From Stachybotrys elegans (taxonomy: Eukaryota > Ascomycota > Sordariomycetes > Hypocreales > Stachybotryaceae), in assembly GCA_020746835.1 (NCBI GenBank), contig JAGPNK010000051.1, positions 1-31,612 on the forward strand: a stretch of 31,612 nucleotides of DNA, written 5' to 3'. Each line of letters begins with the position of its first letter. Position 1 is the first letter of the stretch. Shown in pieces: positions 1-9,452 of the stretch. The notes beneath the pieces were generated by a model. It was given only the letters and a program-made list of their open reading frames with translations. It did no database searches and was not told the origin of the DNA. A program made the translations under genes and the position numbers.

Positions 1-66
1 TCTAAACTTTAGCTCTTTCCAAACTGGGTCCAGTTTTGGCCCCGCGTGGCGCAGGCACAGTGCCTA
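1..66 (+). repeat. Left terminal inverted repeat of element A (outer end cut by window)
   Basis: The block TCTAAACTTTAGCTCTTTCC, then a GGTCC...TTTTGG...CCCC motif and GTGGCGCAGGCACAGTG, recurs inverted at 7168-7262. It also occurs at both ends of element B (14596-14690 and 19333-19427). Confidence 0.85.
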
Positions 67-223
67 GCTTGCCTCTGTAAGTACCTGCGACGGTGAGGCA
101 TTAACAACTAAGTTGGTGCCTCAGACACGAACATTGGACAATCATCTGGAACTGGACAGGCGGCCATTTCTGCCTCCTACAACATAGCGCTTCAGCATCG
201 ACTCCAAAGTGCTTTGTTCCCTA

Positions 224-1219
224 ATGGCACCACGACTGACCCCCGAGAAGCGTGACAAGGTTTGTGCTCTACTCCTTGATAATGTTCCCATTCGAGACAT
301 CGCCCAAATGATCCCTTGCACCGAACGCAGCGTCCGTAGAATCCGAGCGACCGTAGAACGATATGGAACTACGACAACACCCTCGAACCGTACCGGCCCC
401 GACCCCAATATAACTCCCTTGATGCGTGAAGCGCTGCGGAAGCGTTTGGATAAGGAGCCTCATATGCGACGTCGTGACATGATTGCCTTTCTCCGCAAGA
501 CTTACCAGGTGGATGTGTCGCCTGCGAACATCACTCGAGCCTTGCAATCTGCGGAGTGGACACACAAGAACACACGCCGCATCGCGCGACAGCGAAGACC
601 AGAGCTGCGACACTTTTACCAGTATAGACTGAAGCGCGGAGGCTATAAGTCGTACCATTTGATCTTCATTGATGAGTCTGGTCTCGATAGAAGTATCGGG
701 GTCCGAAAGAAGGGATGGGCTCCTAAGGGCATCACTCCAGTTCAGACTGCGCACTTCCAGCGTGAAGAACGATACCAGATACTTGCGGCATACACCCAGA
801 GAGGCATCAAACTGTCTCGTGTCTATCGTGGAACTACTGATACTGCTACCTTCTTAGACTTCATCGAGCAGCTGCTCCATCACTGCGGGAAATGGCCCGA
901 GCCAGAGTCTGTTCTCGTCATGGACAACGCTGCGATCCACTGCTCAGACGAGATTAAACAGATGTGCGATCGAGCTGGTGTAAAATATGAGATGACAGCA
1001 CCCTACACACCAGATACAAATCCTATTGAAGGCTACTTCGGACAGCTAAAGGCCTACGTGAAGTCACGTTGGGATGAACATATCGGCCTCATCAGGAAGG
1101 ACTTCGGAGAATACGTCAAGTCATGCGTAAAGGCTACTGGGGCTCTGCAAACTAGTGCCGAGGGTCACTTCCGGAAGGCTGGGCTAACCATCGAGCCGTC
1201 ACCCCTGCAGTCATCATAG
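224..1219 (+). CDS. DD34E Tc1/mariner-type transposase, element A
   Basis: 331 residues, intact. The start is the ATG at 224 (MAPRLT...), chosen because the transposases of elements C and D begin with the same MAP(R/Q)LT motif at the same spacing from their TIRs. The N-terminal ~120 residues form a helix-turn-helix DNA-binding region with basic RRIR and RRIARQR segments. The catalytic domain shows D150 in IFIDES, D234 in VLVMDN and E269 in NPIEGYF. There are 34 residues between the second Asp and the Glu, so this is a DD34E enzyme as in Tc1-type elements. The KKGWAPKGITP block is typical of the IS630/Tc1 group. It would cut at the TIRs and integrate at TA. The gene is convergent with the companion gene, with 46 bp between stop codons. 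The remnant in element B is closely similar over its first ~30 codons. Confidence 0.93.
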   Translation: MAPRLTPEKRDKVCALLLDNVPIRDIAQMIPCTERSVRRIRATVERYGTTTTPSNRTGPDPNITPLMREALRKRLDKEPHMRRRDMIAFLRKTYQVDVSPANITRALQSAEWTHKNTRRIARQRRPELRHFYQYRLKRGGYKSYHLIFIDESGLDRSIGVRKKGWAPKGITPVQTAHFQREERYQILAAYTQRGIKLSRVYRGTTDTATFLDFIEQLLHHCGKWPEPESVLVMDNAAIHCSDEIKQMCDRAGVKYEMTAPYTPDTNPIEGYFGQLKAYVKSRWDEHIGLIRKDFGEYVKSCVKATGALQTSAEGHFRKAGLTIEPSPLQSS

Positions 1220-1265
1220 CACTCATACACATGCAGCGCACTCTGGCTAAAACACGAACTCATTT

Positions 1266-2591
1266 CTATGCGTTGAAAGTTTCCTGCGCCCAGTCCTGAA
1301 TATCCCCGACAAAAGATAAAGCAATGCCCAGCTTGACGCCCTGTTTGGTATAGAAGTCAACATCATTGGTTGTATAAACATGCCTTAGATCAAGGCAGTC
1401 CTTCCTAGTAATCTGGTATGGCTCCCAGAAGCCCGCCTTCCATGTCGGACTATCGACCTTGCTGCACTGCCACTGGTAGTACTCTGTCAGAGCCTTATCT
1501 CTTGACAGTGGAATCACGAGTTTGGCATGATCGGTTTGGGCTACGATGGTGCCGTCAAAGCCTGTTCCAGCGTTCACCACATCATCGCCGGAAGTGTGGC
1601 TTTGATGCCCTGGGCACATGATGCTTATGTTGATGGGAGGCAGGCTTCCTGATCTTTTGCGCTTGAGCTCTTTGCGTTCTGCAGTTTCTTCAGCATGTTT
1701 ATAGATCAGCTGGCGAATGTCCTCAGGCGCGTCATTATGTGTTCTTAACACCTTGCCCTCCTCGGCATGGTCAACAAGCTTATCGAGGATATTGGTGTCA
1801 AGTTTATAGTGTTTCTTGCTTTCCGGGTCACGCCAGCAGTAGAATTGGTTGTTGGTGCATGGAACTCCTGTGCAATGGAATAGGGCATAGACCTCCTTCC
1901 AGACAGGTCTTGTCCCAGATTCTTCCTCTTGCTGAGCCAGGAGTCGGTCCCTGGCATTCAGCTGCCTACCTGTAGCACCCCGACCATTCTGCTGCGTTAT
2001 TACGTTGGTCGATTGGATGATCTCCCTGTAAATAAAGCATATATCGATTCTCAGCTTATTGCCATCTTCGAAAAAAGGACCCCAGGCTCGTATTTTATTC
2101 TCGATGGGTTCCCAGTCTACGTGTAGCCCGTCGTCCTGTAGCTTGAGCTTCTTTTCGCCACGCTTCGTGGTTGATACGATTATCGTTGTCTCGTAAGGCT
2201 CGTATTTCGCGCCTGGCAGCTTGGCTTCTACCATCTTTGCCAGTGCCAGACAAAGGTACTTCTCCCAGTACGTGCTGGGTGCTAAAGTAAGGTTCTCTTC
2301 TGTGATCTCGGCGAGCGTCGTGGACTTCTTGTTCTTTCTGAGCTGTAGTTTCCACTCAATATCATAATGAATGCATGTAGGGTTCAAGCCATCGTCCTGG
2401 AAGTCAGAGTTCCAATCACTTAACTGGAGTAGGGGTAGCGATCCTTGACCTCGTCTGGGAGGGTTCTGACTCTGCTCGCTGGGTCTTGTACTGGGACTGC
2501 CAAAGTCAGGTAGCACGGGAGTGCCATAGTTGAACTCGAACTGGCTTGCATCATAAGCATACATAAAGCTATCATCGGGCGGCGAGCACAT
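1266..2591 (-). CDS. Transposon companion protein of unknown function, element A
   Basis: 441 residues from the ATG at 2591; a second in-frame ATG ten codons in is possible. I recognise no named family, but the proteins at 20104-21306 and 22824-23999 are clear relatives. Conserved parts: an acidic or aromatic N-terminus with a PDFGSPS-like motif; a domain at about residues 75-195 with hydrophobic I.W.L.LRK and VSTTKRGE blocks; a Cys cluster C240, C245, C252 inside W..VY.LFHC....C......YCW; a basic KRKR stretch at 310-313 that could be a nuclear localisation signal; and a C-terminal helical, SAM-like segment at about 385-440 ending G(I/V)..GIA..FV..I..W. Stops of this gene and the transposase face each other 46 bp apart. 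Its start shares a 302 bp intergenic region with the NLR cargo. A DNA-binding or regulatory partner of the transposase is my guess only. Confidence 0.85.
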   Translation of the reverse strand: MCSPPDDSFMYAYDASQFEFNYGTPVLPDFGSPSTRPSEQSQNPPRRGQGSLPLLQLSDWNSDFQDDGLNPTCIHYDIEWKLQLRKNKKSTTLAEITEENLTLAPSTYWEKYLCLALAKMVEAKLPGAKYEPYETTIIVSTTKRGEKKLKLQDDGLHVDWEPIENKIRAWGPFFEDGNKLRIDICFIYREIIQSTNVITQQNGRGATGRQLNARDRLLAQQEEESGTRPVWKEVYALFHCTGVPCTNNQFYCWRDPESKKHYKLDTNILDKLVDHAEEGKVLRTHNDAPEDIRQLIYKHAEETAERKELKRKRSGSLPPINISIMCPGHQSHTSGDDVVNAGTGFDGTIVAQTDHAKLVIPLSRDKALTEYYQWQCSKVDSPTWKAGFWEPYQITRKDCLDLRHVYTTNDVDFYTKQGVKLGIALSFVGDIQDWAQETFNA

Positions 2592-2893
2592 GATTCACGA
2601 TGATGGGGTGGCAAAAGGAAAGCGATCCGAAAGCCCCTGACAGATGCATGCGAGGATGGCTTGCATGCAAGACTCGCATGAACGACGACGACACGTAGCA
2701 GCATGGCTGCCTGGAATGCACGTGATACTGCTGAGGGTCTTCTGTCAACCTGTCGCACCAATCATGAAAAGCTACGGCCGCGTAGTGGATCAATCAATCT
2801 CTCGCTGTTGCCTAGCTTACCCCGCCGAAGCTGGCCTGTCCTCACAAGTCTCAAGCTTAAGCAAAGGCCTCAAACCTACAATGCCATTCCGTC
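2592..2893. promoter_or_regulatory. Shared divergent promoter region of companion gene and NLR
   Basis: The only sequence between the divergent ATGs of the companion gene (2591, minus) and the NLR (2894, plus) of element A. A homologous stretch lies upstream of the NLR of element B (about 18835-19085), where the companion is lost, so the NLR-proximal part is conserved. No clear TATA box was seen. Confidence 0.5.
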
Positions 2894-5800
2894 ATGGAAG
2901 GGCTCGGCGCCGCGGCTAGCGTCATCGCCGTCGTCGACATATCGGCTAAGATCGCTTCGATATGCTCCCAATACATCAAAGACGTTAAGAATGCCGAAAA
3001 TGACGTGCGGCAACTTCTGCAGGAAGTCAACAATCTCCATGCAATTGCAGAAGACATCAATGGCCTGCTTAACGGTCCTCATTCCGCGAAGCTAAAGAGC
3101 TCGCAGAAGCTGGAAGCTGGGCTCAAAGATAGCTCACATAAACTTCAAACGTTGGAGAAGAAGCTTGAAGGACTCAAGCAGAAGCTTCAACCAGGAGGAA
3201 CACGGCACAAGATCAAAGCCCGCCTCGGACTTACGGCCTTAAGATGGCCTCTCAGCAACCAAGAGATGGAGAAGGATGTCCAGGACATTGCACGCTACAC
3301 GCAGACACTTTCCCTGGCGTTACAGCAAGACCATCTGTGAGACATAACTATCCTCGTTAAACATACTCTTTCGAGCTAACAGGAAGGTCGATAGTGCCAT
3401 TTCCTTGAACACTGATCAAGTTGTTGTGCTCGACCGGCTTCCTGTCGCTAAAGGTGCCTCGTTTAACTCGCATGACGAAGAGTCGAATCCGATCTGCCTT
3501 GAAAATACGCGGGTGGAGCTCCTCGATCAAATATTAGGATGGATTGACGATCCTAGCGCCAAAGCACTCTTTTGGTTGAATGGCATGGCTGGGACGGGAA
3601 AATCAACCATATCGCGGACCATAGCTTGCTCGCTCTGTCGGACGAACCGCCTTGGTGCCAGCTTCTTCTTCAAAAGAGGAGAGGCTGATCGAGGAAATGC
3701 CACTAAGTTAATGCCGACGATAGCCCGCCAGCTGGCAGATAAAGACCCGAGGTTAGCTCCAATGCTTATGAAGACAATCGAAACAGACTCAACGATACCG
3801 GGCTCAGCCATCCAGGAGCAGTTCCAGAAGTTGGTCTTTGAGCCCTTGTCGGAGATCAATCTATCGGGTCCACTCGTCATTATTATAGATGCGCTGGACG
3901 AATGCGAAGGCGATGATAAGATTAGAACCATCATTCATCTCTTTACACGCATACAGTCTCAATATATACCTTGGCTAAAAGTCTTTATAACCAGTAGGCC
4001 AGATTGGCCGATCCGCCCTGGTTTCGCAAAGGCACAGGGCACCTACCAAGATTTCATTCTTCACGAAATCAGATCCGACATTATCGAACATGATATCTCG
4101 ATATTTCTAGAACATGAGTTCCGATCGATACGGGATGAGTATAACCTTACGGTAGTAGAAACACGGCTACCTCCGGAGTGGCCAGGCAATTCGAGGATCG
4201 AAGCTTTAGTGGATCTCTCTAAACCACTTTTCATCTCTGCCGCAACGGCTTGCCGCTTCATCTCTGAGCGCAGACATGGCCACCCTGACGACTTACTCAA
4301 GGAGGTTCTTGCACATCGAGGCAAAAGTGCAAGCTCTGGCCTCAGTGCGACATACTTGCCAATCTTGAATCGACAGCTGATTGGTATCCAATCGAAGCAA
4401 AAGAAGGAGGAGATTATCCAGCAATTTCGAAAAATTGTTGGCACGATCGTGACTCTTGAAAGCCCTCTTTCGAGCTCAGCCCTAGCGCGATTGTTGAACT
4501 ATCCACAAGCGACTATTAGCGTAAGGCTGGATATGCTCCATTCCGTCTTGCATGTTCCCTCTTGGTCAACGGGCCCCATACGCCTACTCCATCTGTCTTT
4601 CCGGGATTTTCTAGTCGACCCTGAAACACGGGATGAAACACCGCTTGGAGTAGACGAGAAACAGATGCATCAAAACACAGTGGCAAGTTGCCTCCGCGTT
4701 ATGAAGGAAAGTCTTCGAAGGGATATATGCGATTTGCAAATACCAGGAATTGCTCGATCCGATATAAATCAGCAAACAGTAGGTAACCATATTCAGCCAG
4801 AGCTTGAATATGCCTGCCTTTACTGGGTCGATCACCTAAACAAAGGAGACAAATACATCTCAGATGATGAACTTCACCTGTTCCTCTCCAGCCACCTGCT
4901 ACACTGGATTGAGGTACTAAGCCTAGTAGGGCGGGCATCAGAGAGTCTTGGAATTCTACGAACATTGCGTTCTGTTTTACAGGTGCGTTCTGCTCATCTT
5001 AATTGAACAGAAAAGGATACTTATTGCTATAGAAGCCCCAGAAGAGCGAAAAAGCATTAATACTACTTGATGATGCTATCCGCTTTACCCTTACCTATCT
5101 ATCCACTATTGATTCTTACCCGCTTCAAATCTACGCTCTTATTGCCTTCTTACCACTCAAAAGTCCTATACGAAAGGTGCTCCTAGAGAGTCAATGGGAT
5201 TGGTTATCTATCTCTGGTATTTCAGAACAGAACTGGGATTCATGCCTGCAGACGCTGGAGGGCCATCGCGACGCGGTAAGGTCGGTGGTGTTCTCGCCGG
5301 ATGCGAAGCATCTTGCATCGGCCTCGGATGATCGGACCGTTCGGGTCTGGGATGCCGCGACCGGCCAATGCCTACAGACGCTGGAGGGCCATAGCGGCTG
5401 GGTAAACTCGGTGGTGTTCTCGCCGGATGCGAAGCATCTTGCATCGGCCTCAGGGGATAACACCGTTCGGCTCTGGGATGCCGCGACCGGCCAATGCCTA
5501 CAGACGCTGGAGGGCCATCGCGACGGGGTAAGGTCGGTGGTGTTCTCGCCGGATGCGAAGCATCTTGCATCGGCCTCGGATGATCGGACCGTTCGGGTCT
5601 GGGAGGCGGCGACCGGCCAATGCCTACAGACGCTGGAGGGCCATAGCGACGCGGTAAGGTCGGTGGTGTTCTCGCCGGATGCGAAGCATCTTGCATCGGC
5701 CTCAGAGGATAACACCGTTCGGCTCTGGGATGCCGCGACCGGCCAATGCCTACAGACGCTGGAGGGCCATAGCGACTGGGTAAGGTCGGTGGTGTTCTCG

Positions 5801-6709
5801 CCGGATGCGAAGCATCTTGCATCGGCCTCAGAGGATAAGACCGTTCAGCTCTGGGATGCCGCGACCGGCCAATGCCTACAGACGCTGGAGGGCCATCGCG
5901 ACGCGGTAAACTCGGTGGTGTTCTCGCCGGATGCGAAGCATCTTGCATCGGCCTCGGATGATCGGACCGTTCGGGTCTGGGAGGCTGCGACCGGCCAATG
6001 CCTACAGACGCTGGAGGGCCATAGCGACGCGGTAAGGTCGGCGGTGTTCTCGCCGGATGCGAAGCATCTTGCATCGGCCTCAGAGGATAAGACCGTTCAG
6101 CTCTGGGATGCCGCGACCGGCCAATGCCTACAGACGCTGGAGGGCCATCGCGACGCGGTAAGGTCGGTGGTGTTCTCGCCGGATGCGAAGCATCTTGCAT
6201 CGGCCTCAGGGGATAACACCGTTCGGCTCTGGGATGCCGCGACCGGCCAATGCCTACAGACGCTGGAGGGCCATCGCGACGCGGTAAACTCGGTGGTGTT
6301 CTCGCCGGATGCGAAGCATCTTGCATCGGCCTCGTTGGATAAGACCGTTCGGCTCTGGGATGCCGCGACCGGCCAGTGCCTACAAATCTTCAATACTGGA
6401 GTGATATCTCGGCTATTATTTACTCCAGACGGCTCCCACCTACAGACAGGCACCGGGATTCTAATGATAGAGAGCACTCACTTATCGCGCCTACCACCTA
6501 ACCTACCTTTGGATATCAATAACCCTATCCTATCAGGATGCGGGCTGGATGAAGATGGCTGTTGGATTACATGGGACGGGGACAAGAAACTGTGGTTGCC
6601 GGTAAACTTCCGGCCAACCTCCGGAAACAGCCTCGCTGTCTCAGAATCCAGAGTAGTAATTGGTTCTCCATCTGGACGAGTCACTTTTATCTGTATATCT
6701 AATGCGTAA
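2894..6709 (+). CDS. NACHT-WD40 STAND NLR protein, cargo of element A
   Basis: Three exons, 2894-3336, 3395-4982 and 5033-6709, give an uninterrupted 1235-residue protein. The introns have GTGAGA and GTGCGT donors. The first acceptor (GATAG at 3390-3394) lies 14 bases after a CTAAC branch motif and matches the only in-frame acceptor in the element B copy. Residues 1-148 are a helical N-terminal domain of the type seen on fungal STAND proteins. The NACHT domain has Walker A GMAGTGKST (K217) and Walker B IIIDALDE (D313). Residues 748-1125 are nine 42-residue WD40 repeats, followed by a ~110-residue tail with an ITWDG...LWLPVNFRP motif. The architecture resembles fungal NLRs of the HET-E/HET-D type, which act in non-self recognition. 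No HET domain is present; the N-terminal helical domain would be the effector. The gene lies inside the transposon TIRs. Confidence 0.92.
5243..6376 (+). repeat. Nine tandem 126-bp WD40-encoding repeats
   Basis: Each unit starts at the TGC of CLQTLEGH (5243, 5369, 5495 and so on, every 126 bp) and encodes one WD40 blade. The units are almost identical in DNA. They differ at a few codons only: the two to three residues after LEGH (RD, SG, SD; A, W, G), the R/N before SVVF, the residues before TV (DDR, GDN, EDN, EDK, LDK), R/Q after TV, and the V/L and D/E around the W. Variation confined to blade-surface positions is the known signature of recognition repeats in fungal NLRs. Confidence 0.93.
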
Positions 6710-7167
6710 TCAATGTAAAAACTAATAACTTCTGCATTGATTAATAGAAGATGTTGTTTTGTATAATAAATCTGCTTCGGAGGGTCACAGGGGAGCTCCT
6801 GATTATATGCATTGGTCTCATGTTCTAGAATATTCTGGTGGACCAAGCTGAGCCATTAGCCACAATGTTCATCCTTCTCGACTGGCGGCACTAAGGAAAA
6901 TTCTGGAAAATAGGGCGTGATTATTCTGTTCCATGTGAAAGGGCAGGAAGCAGTACCATTATCAGAACCTCCAATCGCTGCGCTCGGTGTAAGGGATCGC
7001 GATGGCATTACTGCTTGGAATATTAGCTTAAAATATACTATTCCATTGAAGCAAAAACCCGCTTACTCTTTCTTCCTAGGGCTTAGTCATGAGATCCCCT
7101 TTTATACCTAAGGCATAAAAAGTTGGCTGTTAGAGGTAGAGGACTTAAGAGACCTCCGTCAGCAAAC
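6710..7167. other. Non-coding 3' tail of element A between NLR and right TIR
   Basis: No supported gene. Parts are recognisable inverted in element B (14690-15130), for example a GAATATTCTAGAA-like segment and a GGGCTTAGTCAT segment. The tail therefore belongs to the cargo-carrying element. Confidence 0.6.
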
Positions 7168-7262
7168 TGCACACTGTGCTTGCGCCACGTGGGACCAAAA
7201 ATGGACCAGTTTAGGAAAGAGTTGAAGTTTAGATTAGCGGACGCTGAACCTGAACCTCACTG
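7168..7262 (-). repeat. Right terminal inverted repeat of element A
   Basis: Read on the minus strand from 7262 it begins CAGTGAGGTTCAGG, reaches AGCGTCCGCTAATCTAAAC, and then the GGTCCATTTTTGG and GTGGCGCAAGCACAGTG blocks shared with 1-66. A TA dinucleotide follows on the outside, as expected for a Tc1/mariner insertion. Confidence 0.85.
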
Positions 7263-7264
7263 TA

Positions 7265-8134
7265 TTAACACCTACCATAATAAGTTGAAATTTATATTTA
7301 GGAGCATAAACTATACCTAGAGCTACTTCTAGCTCCCTGTATATATGGCTTAGCATAATCCTCTAGCCTTGGCTAGTTTAAGTTGCTTTTTGTCTAATAA
7401 CTGCAATTTAGACCATTGTAGGGACATTCGATGCAATATCAACTCCTGACTCCAAGTTATTTCACCTGATGTTAGGCATCCGTCCACTTTAGCATTAGGG
7501 TATGGAAGAGTGGTATTGGGTCCAAATCGGCATAGTGGTTCAATAAACCCTGTACACCTACGGCCTTTTCCCATGTTGAGTGTAGCGTAGAGATATGGTA
7601 GAATGCATGAAATGATTTTAATTTACTGTTATTACATGCATATATATACTATAACCACAGTATACAAGTACCGGCTGTATACATAGTAGTCGTGATCTGC
7701 GTTAGCATTTCATGAATACCGGTACCGGTACTAATGCGCTTTCTATACAAGCTAAAAGATCCATAATGTGTCTGCTATCGTGTGACATTATCTAAGTACT
7801 AAATCCACTTCTGGGTATAAAATCCAATTTTGGCTCCTGAACATCACTGAGTAGGAACTCAGCGCTCAGGCCCACCCACAATAGCCACTATTAGCTCTTG
7901 TAATCAAGGGCAGTGCAGGCAGTCTCCATTGCGCCCTGGGGAAGGTGGATGTTTCAATCCAGTGATCTTTACCGGTTGCATTGGGTCAGGCAACATGTAA
8001 TAAGCCATTACTGGTTATTATACAATTGGACTATATGTAGCTCCTATCCATGTCTCTATACATAATGATAGAAAGGGTAATCATATGGCTTTCAATTCTA
8101 TATTGGTTCTTCATATAGCACCTTGCTTTGCAAT
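7265..8134. other. AT-rich intergenic stretch without supported gene
   Basis: The stretch holds only short open frames with no recognisable motif, plus scattered TATATA runs and an ACCGGTACCGGTAC motif near 7720. It is the right flank of element A. Confidence 0.5.
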
Positions 8135-8491
8135 ATGTCGCTTAATCAACATGGAATGGAAAAGAAGAGGGACAGAAGCAGCGAAAATTTCAAAAAAAGA
8201 TGGCACACCTTTGCAAGAAATGGATTCCGTGTTCACAAGTCCTATCATGCCGACGTATATATCCTTCTACGTCGTAAAGGGCAGATATATGAATTTAAAT
8301 CTACCGAGCGAGCATGGCCGCTACAACCCGAGGATATTGTATGCTTTATTGGCCTTTGGTTCGAGTGGCTTTGCTAACTATAGGGTCAGGAAAGTTACTA
8401 TCCAGTACCTATTCAGATTACGGCAGCTACTATAGCTTCTCTGGGGGAAAAAAGGCAGTGCAATTCAGACGAAAAAAATTGTATAACTTAG
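8135..8491 (+). CDS. Small MADS-box-like protein, two exons
   Basis: Exons 8135-8338 and 8384-8491 encode 103 residues. The 45-nt intron has a GTATGC donor, a GCTAAC branch site and a TATAG acceptor, and the frame is kept in phase 0. Residues ~15-55 (FKKRWHTFARNGF...ADVYILLRRKGQIYEF) follow the MADS/SRF pattern of FKKA.EL...C.A.V.LII...GK.YEF, although the usual N-terminal basic arm is short. MADS-box proteins are DNA-binding transcription factors. This one is much shorter than typical fungal Mcm1 or Rlm1 and has no activation region. The start ATG at 8135 is the first in frame; a later one lies eight codons in. The family call rests on motif resemblance only. Confidence 0.55.
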
Positions 8492-8605
8492 ATTATAATA
8501 AGTAACATTTAATCTCAGTAGCTTGCATAAAAATAAGAAAAGAAAAAGAAAAAGATAAGGGTCTGTAATACTTGGAGTTATAGAATCCTATACTTGTTTT
8601 CTCGT

Positions 8606-8950
8606 TTAAACTCCTTTACTTATGGTGGTCTTGAGGTCTTTCTCTTTGCTAGCCTTTGCTTTTAACTTTCTTTCCTCCCAAGTTTTCAACATCTCTTGAC
8701 TTAGGTTTTCCTTCGGCTCTAAAGTTGGTGCCCAGAATACTTTGAACTTCTTAACGCCATTATGCAAAACTTCATCGACTACTTCCCCCTCCCACTCGAA
8801 ATAGAAGAGAGGATTTCCATTAGGGTCGAATTCGGTAAAGGTAGCATCTGGTGCGTTCATGCCTAAGGCGGCGTGGTCATGTGTATGACTCAGACTGGGC
8901 ACGACTGAGTCAGATACAGGTGCCGAGCTCCCTGGGTTAACAAACGCCAT
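8606..8950 (-). CDS. Small protein with chromo-like domain
   Basis: 114 residues from the ATG at 8950, which has a good context (CTAAAATGGC). An upstream in-frame ATG near 9019 would add a hydrophobic stretch and is less likely. Residues ~45-105 contain W.GEVVDEVL...VKKFKVFWAPT.EP.ENL....L..WEERK, which follows the chromodomain pattern of a V..I/VL strand pair, an aromatic K..W strand, a WEP-like turn and a C-terminal helix. The first canonical aromatic residues are not certain. Such short chromo-like proteins can come from retrotransposon integrase tails, but no reverse transcriptase or integrase is seen nearby. The lysine-rich end could be nuclear or DNA-contacting. The function is unknown. 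Confidence 0.5.
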   Translation of the reverse strand: MAFVNPGSSAPVSDSVVPSLSHTHDHAALGMNAPDATFTEFDPNGNPLFYFEWEGEVVDEVLHNGVKKFKVFWAPTLEPKENLSQEMLKTWEERKLKAKASKEKDLKTTISKGV

Positions 8951-9037
8951 TTTAGGTAAAGACAGAGAAATGGATAAAGGTTGATAGGGCGCCCAAAATA
9001 CCAAAGCGGGTAGGCACATGCGTTTATAACTGCTCAA

Positions 9038-9452
9038 CGAATGCTTGGTGCACGGTATGCTCCATTTTTCTTAAAGAGCCAGAAAGGGCCCGCAAGCTTA
9101 CAATGTGGATATGACCTCTGAACCCCGGAGCCTACCACGACGTACTGCAATTAGTGGGTCAGTATCTATTGTAAGTATCGCTTGCAGTTCATTACCTCCT
9201 TAAGCCAAAGAGCCAGAATCAGCTCTTTGGCTTTTGCAGTCCATGCATATCAACATCCAACATTCCAAGTAGGCGTGTATTTATATATATACAGTGTGCT
9301 GTATGTATATTTGTATGTACTGTATATTGAATATACATACAGAGGAGTCTGAAAATTCACTGCATATTATCCGTATGCAGCACGTCGAACCCAGCAGATT
9401 TCACTCTGAACCAACTGTAACCTTCTGAAAAAGGCTCCCGCTAGAAAGAGAC
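9038..9452. other. Intergenic stretch with a TA-rich palindromic patch
   Basis: No gene seen. Positions ~9279-9342 are rich in TATATACA, TGTATGTA and similar words and could fold back. I could not match them to any TIR in the window. Confidence 0.4.

Larger units (their letters stand above)
1..7262 (+). mobile_element. Element A: Tc1/mariner-type transposon carrying an NLR gene
   Basis: The element runs from the left window edge to G7262, followed by a TA target dinucleotide (7263-7264). Read inward from 7262 on the minus strand, the right end starts CAGTGAGGTTCAGG and continues into a subterminal block that matches positions 1-66 in inverted orientation. By alignment about 29 bases of the left end lie outside the window. 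In the related element B the distance from terminus to transposase ATG is 253 bp; here it is 224 visible plus 29, which agrees. Contents in order: transposase (+), companion gene (-), NACHT-WD40 NLR (+), non-coding tail, right TIR. Total length is about 7.3 kb, against about 2.9 kb for the cargo-free relatives C and D. The transposase has all three catalytic acids and no stops, so the copy may be autonomous. That is inference. Confidence 0.85.

Noticed and set aside
3379..3382. Proximal acceptor for NLR intron 1 in element A
   Set aside because: It overlaps the CTAAC branch motif, and the equivalent site breaks the frame in element B.
5191..6326. Long antisense open frames across the WD40 array of element A (and similar ones across 15514-16503)
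   Set aside because: They arise because the 126-bp unit is a multiple of three with no stops in other frames. The sense frame has clear WD40 motifs.
5243..6376. Regular repeats resembling a CRISPR-like array
   Set aside because: The units are 126 bp, coding, with no spacers; the organism is eukaryotic.
9279..9342. TA-rich palindromic patch as a small transposon
   Set aside because: No clear TIR pair or target duplication could be found.
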